A DNA stretch of 61,789 bases, taken from the NCBI RefSeq assembly GCF_004104055.1, contig NZ_QOVJ01000013.1:1-61789 (forward strand), written 5' to 3'. Under the pieces are notes generated by a model. The model was not told the DNA's origin, made no database searches, and was given only the letters and a program-made list of their open reading frames with translations. Position numbers and translations under genes: made by a program. This stretch comes from Leeuwenhoekiella aestuarii. GTDB taxonomy: Bacteria > Bacteroidota > Bacteroidia > Flavobacteriales > Flavobacteriaceae. This document shows, piece by piece, positions 60,022 to 61,789 of the stretch; within the stretch, counting starts at the first letter, position 1; every line of letters begins with the position of its first letter.

Positions 60022-61551
60022 ATGAAAACGAATAGCAATATATATACAAAAAAAAGAAAGCCGAATATTGGAAACCTCATGAGTAAAGCTGCTTTGTTCT
60101 TAATAAGCATACTGGTTTTAGCAAGTTGTAAAGTGGGTGAAAAATATGAGCGACCTCATTTTGAAGAGGTTTCTGAAGAGTTTTATGTAAAAGATTCTAT
60201 TTTAAATGATTCTCTCGCTGAAGCTTCAGTAATTAGAGACAGTTTGTTGATGTCTAGTATTCCGTGGAGCGATTTTATAGAAGACAGCACGCTTGTAGCG
60301 CTTATAGATACTGCTTTAGTAAACAATATAGATTTACAGAAAGCAATGCGTAATATGGATATAGGTTTAGAATATTTAGCGCAGTCTAAAGCTAACTTTC
60401 TACCTTCTGTAAATGCAACTCCGGCAGGTTTTGGAAGAGAATATTATTCTGAAAACTTTAATAATTATGGCTCTAATCGGGCGAGAAGAAATCACGGCGA
60501 GAATGTACCAACGAGCTTGTATACAGAACGTCTAGAGTATACTTCTGCACTCCAGGCGAATTGGGAAGTAGATATCTGGGGAAAACTGAGATGGCAAAAA
60601 GAAGCTGCCCGAGCAGACTTTATGAAAAGTCAGGAATTTAAAAAACTCATACAAACTGAGCTTATTGCAGAAGTTGCTTCAACATATTACAATCTTGTAA
60701 TGTTGAAGTCTCAAGTTGAAGTTGCGCAGAAAAACTATGCGTTGAACGACAGTACCTTCAATATTGTGAAGCTACAGTATGACGCCGGTGAGACGACCTC
60801 TTTGGCACTTCAGCAGACTAAATCGCAACAACTAAAGGCAAAGTCTTTGATTCCACAACTAGAGCGTCAATACACCGTACAAGAAAACAAACTCAATCGC
60901 TTATTGGGTAGATCGCCCAGACCTATTGCATTGGATGTAGATTTTGATGAAATTGAATTTCAGAAACGATACAAGACGGGTATTCCTTTAGAACTTATAA
61001 AAAACAGACCTGATGTTGCAATGGCAGAATATGAACTTATCTCAAAAAATGCAAGAACCGGTGTTGCTGAAGCTTTAAAATACCCTTCGCTTTCTATTGG
61101 TGCGGGACTCGGTTTGAATTCGATGGATCTTAGCAATTTTCTGGATCCTGTAAGTTCTGCTTTTGCATTGCTTAACGGCTCTATTTTTCAGCCTATTTTT
61201 AATAACAGAAAACTTAAAACCAATTATCGGGTAGCTTTAACCGAACGTGAAATTGCACAATTGGAATTCAAGGATAATTTGATTGGTGCGGTTGAAGATG
61301 TGTCTAATTCATTAACCCGAATTAATAAATTGAAGGAAGAATATAAGATCGCTCAAGAGCGTATCGAAGTCACTCAAAAAGGATTGAAAGATGCTGCGCT
61401 ACTCTTTAGAGGTGGTTTTGCAAATTACCTTGAAGTTATTACCGCACAGAGTGATGCTTTAGAAAGCGAACTCAATGAAATCAATACTAAAAAACAGATT
61501 CTCATTGCAAATATAGAATTGTACCGAAGCCTGGGTGGCGGCTGGAAGTAA
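60022..61551 (+). CDS. NodT/OprM-type outer-membrane efflux channel
   Basis: A 509-residue TolC-family lipoprotein (lipobox VLASC). It contains two OEP repeats with AMRNMDIGLEYLAQSKANFLPSV and LQANWEVDIWGKLRWQKEAARADF, then RPDVAMAEYELISKNARTGVAEALKYPSLSIG, and ends in LIANIELYRSLGGGWK. A longer frame starts at 59980 inside the pump gene; the Met at 60022 avoids the overlap, and a third Met at 60079 lies directly before the signal sequence. A Ser/Asp-rich insertion (about 53-75) follows the lipidated Cys. It completes the tripartite pump. Confidence 0.92.
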   Translation: MKTNSNIYTKKRKPNIGNLMSKAALFLISILVLASCKVGEKYERPHFEEVSEEFYVKDSILNDSLAEASVIRDSLLMSSIPWSDFIEDSTLVALIDTALVNNIDLQKAMRNMDIGLEYLAQSKANFLPSVNATPAGFGREYYSENFNNYGSNRARRNHGENVPTSLYTERLEYTSALQANWEVDIWGKLRWQKEAARADFMKSQEFKKLIQTELIAEVASTYYNLVMLKSQVEVAQKNYALNDSTFNIVKLQYDAGETTSLALQQTKSQQLKAKSLIPQLERQYTVQENKLNRLLGRSPRPIALDVDFDEIEFQKRYKTGIPLELIKNRPDVAMAEYELISKNARTGVAEALKYPSLSIGAGLGLNSMDLSNFLDPVSSAFALLNGSIFQPIFNNRKLKTNYRVALTEREIAQLEFKDNLIGAVEDVSNSLTRINKLKEEYKIAQERIEVTQKGLKDAALLFRGGFANYLEVITAQSDALESELNEINTKKQILIANIELYRSLGGGWK

Positions 61552-61654
61552 TTAAACTACTTCAGAACAAGCCCGCGTAGCATTAAATTGAACAATACAT
61601 ATTTAGAATGAGACAAGTCTCGGAGTATTTAAATATCGAGTAATTGTCAAATAT

Positions 61655-61692
61655 AAAAAAGCCCTTACAAAATGTTCTGTAAGGGCTTTTTA
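61655..61692. terminator. bidirectional terminator after the efflux operon
   Basis: Stem AAAAAAGCCCTTACA / TGTAAGGGCTTTTT with an eight-base loop, between the efflux operon and a convergent gene on the other strand. Confidence 0.88.
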
Positions 61693-61710
61693 TGTATTAA
61701 GTTTTGAATC

Positions 61711-61789
61711 TTAAAACTCAAAATTAAAACCTTTTTCCAGGAGTTGTTGATAGGTTTCCGGGTTGAACTGATAGAGTTTAGCGGCTCTG
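61711..61789 (-). CDS. 3' end of a reverse-strand gene, possibly NUDIX-type
   Basis: Only the last 25 codons lie in the window; the minus-strand frame reads RAAKLYQFNPETYQQLLEKG then FNFEF and a stop. The pattern KLYxFxPExYxxLxxKGFxF resembles the C-terminal winged-helix end of NrtR-like NUDIX proteins of flavobacteria, but this is a weak identification from a short fragment. The gene continues beyond the right edge. Confidence 0.5.
   Translation of the reverse strand, partial: RAAKLYQFNPETYQQLLEKGFNFEF

Overview
The window is chromosomal DNA of a member of the Bacteroidota, almost certainly a flavobacterium (Flavobacteriaceae). The evidence is the low GC content, weak or absent Shine-Dalgarno sequences, -7 boxes of the form TAnnTTTG, a SusC/SusD pair, and many small families typical of the group (DUF4290, DUF2911, GIN-domain, DUF4870, DUF5690). 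The genus cannot be fixed from the sequence. All functional names are based on motif recognition by eye; no database search was run.

Region 1 (1-29,600) is ordinary core genome. It holds an OxyR-type LysR regulator, an AIM24-like protein, a PadR / PspC-domain / GIN-domain operon, a UbiA prenyltransferase with Maf, and a PIG-L deacetylase / sodium symporter / Gfo-Idh-MocA operon with an overlooked 36-residue membrane protein inside it. There follow an SRPBCC / SDR / photolyase set, a small ABC system, murA (active-site Cys replaced by Asp), an NadR-like ATPase with recQ and fmt, HU, YqgE and a class IV PLP enzyme.

Region 2 (29,638-38,000) is an integration hot spot. A tRNA with CAT anticodon is followed by a 7.7-kb integrative mobilizable element bounded by perfect 45-bp direct repeats of the tRNA 3' half. 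The element carries an excisionase-like HTH protein, a D5-like helicase, a Toprim primase, an oriT-like inverted repeat, MobC, a MOBP-like relaxase, a coiled-coil membrane protein, an AAA/DUF4143 ATPase under a palindromic operator pair, and a tyrosine integrase. Beyond the right repeat lies the decayed left end of a second, related element, including a broken copy of the HTH gene, so elements have accreted here in tandem.

Region 3 (38,223-52,512) is the most interesting part: a gene set organised like a polysaccharide-utilisation locus but apparently dedicated to organophosphonates. A SusC/SusD pair is followed by three different exported phosphoesterases (an NPP-type lipoprotein with PA14 and chitobiase-like domains, a purple-acid-phosphatase-like metallophosphoesterase, and an alkaline-phosphatase-superfamily enzyme). 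Next come a PLP enzyme resembling (R)-1-hydroxy-2-aminoethylphosphonate ammonia-lyase, a DUF5690 inner-membrane transporter, a TIGR03364 FAD oxidoreductase, a TIGR03351 phosphonatase-like hydrolase, and a convergent XRE-cupin regulator. The model is outer-membrane capture of a phosphonate ester, periplasmic or surface hydrolysis, import of the aminophosphonate, conversion to phosphonoacetaldehyde, and C-P cleavage to phosphate.

Region 4 (52,513-61,789) has a gene-poor stretch with a lone LuxR-type HTH protein, then an ArsR / DUF6428 / arsenate-reductase-like trio without an arsenite pump. A spacer follows with a palindrome made of two consensus DnaA boxes, then a complete RND efflux operon (membrane-fusion protein, AcrB-like pump, NodT-like outer-membrane factor), and finally the 3' end of a reverse-strand gene.
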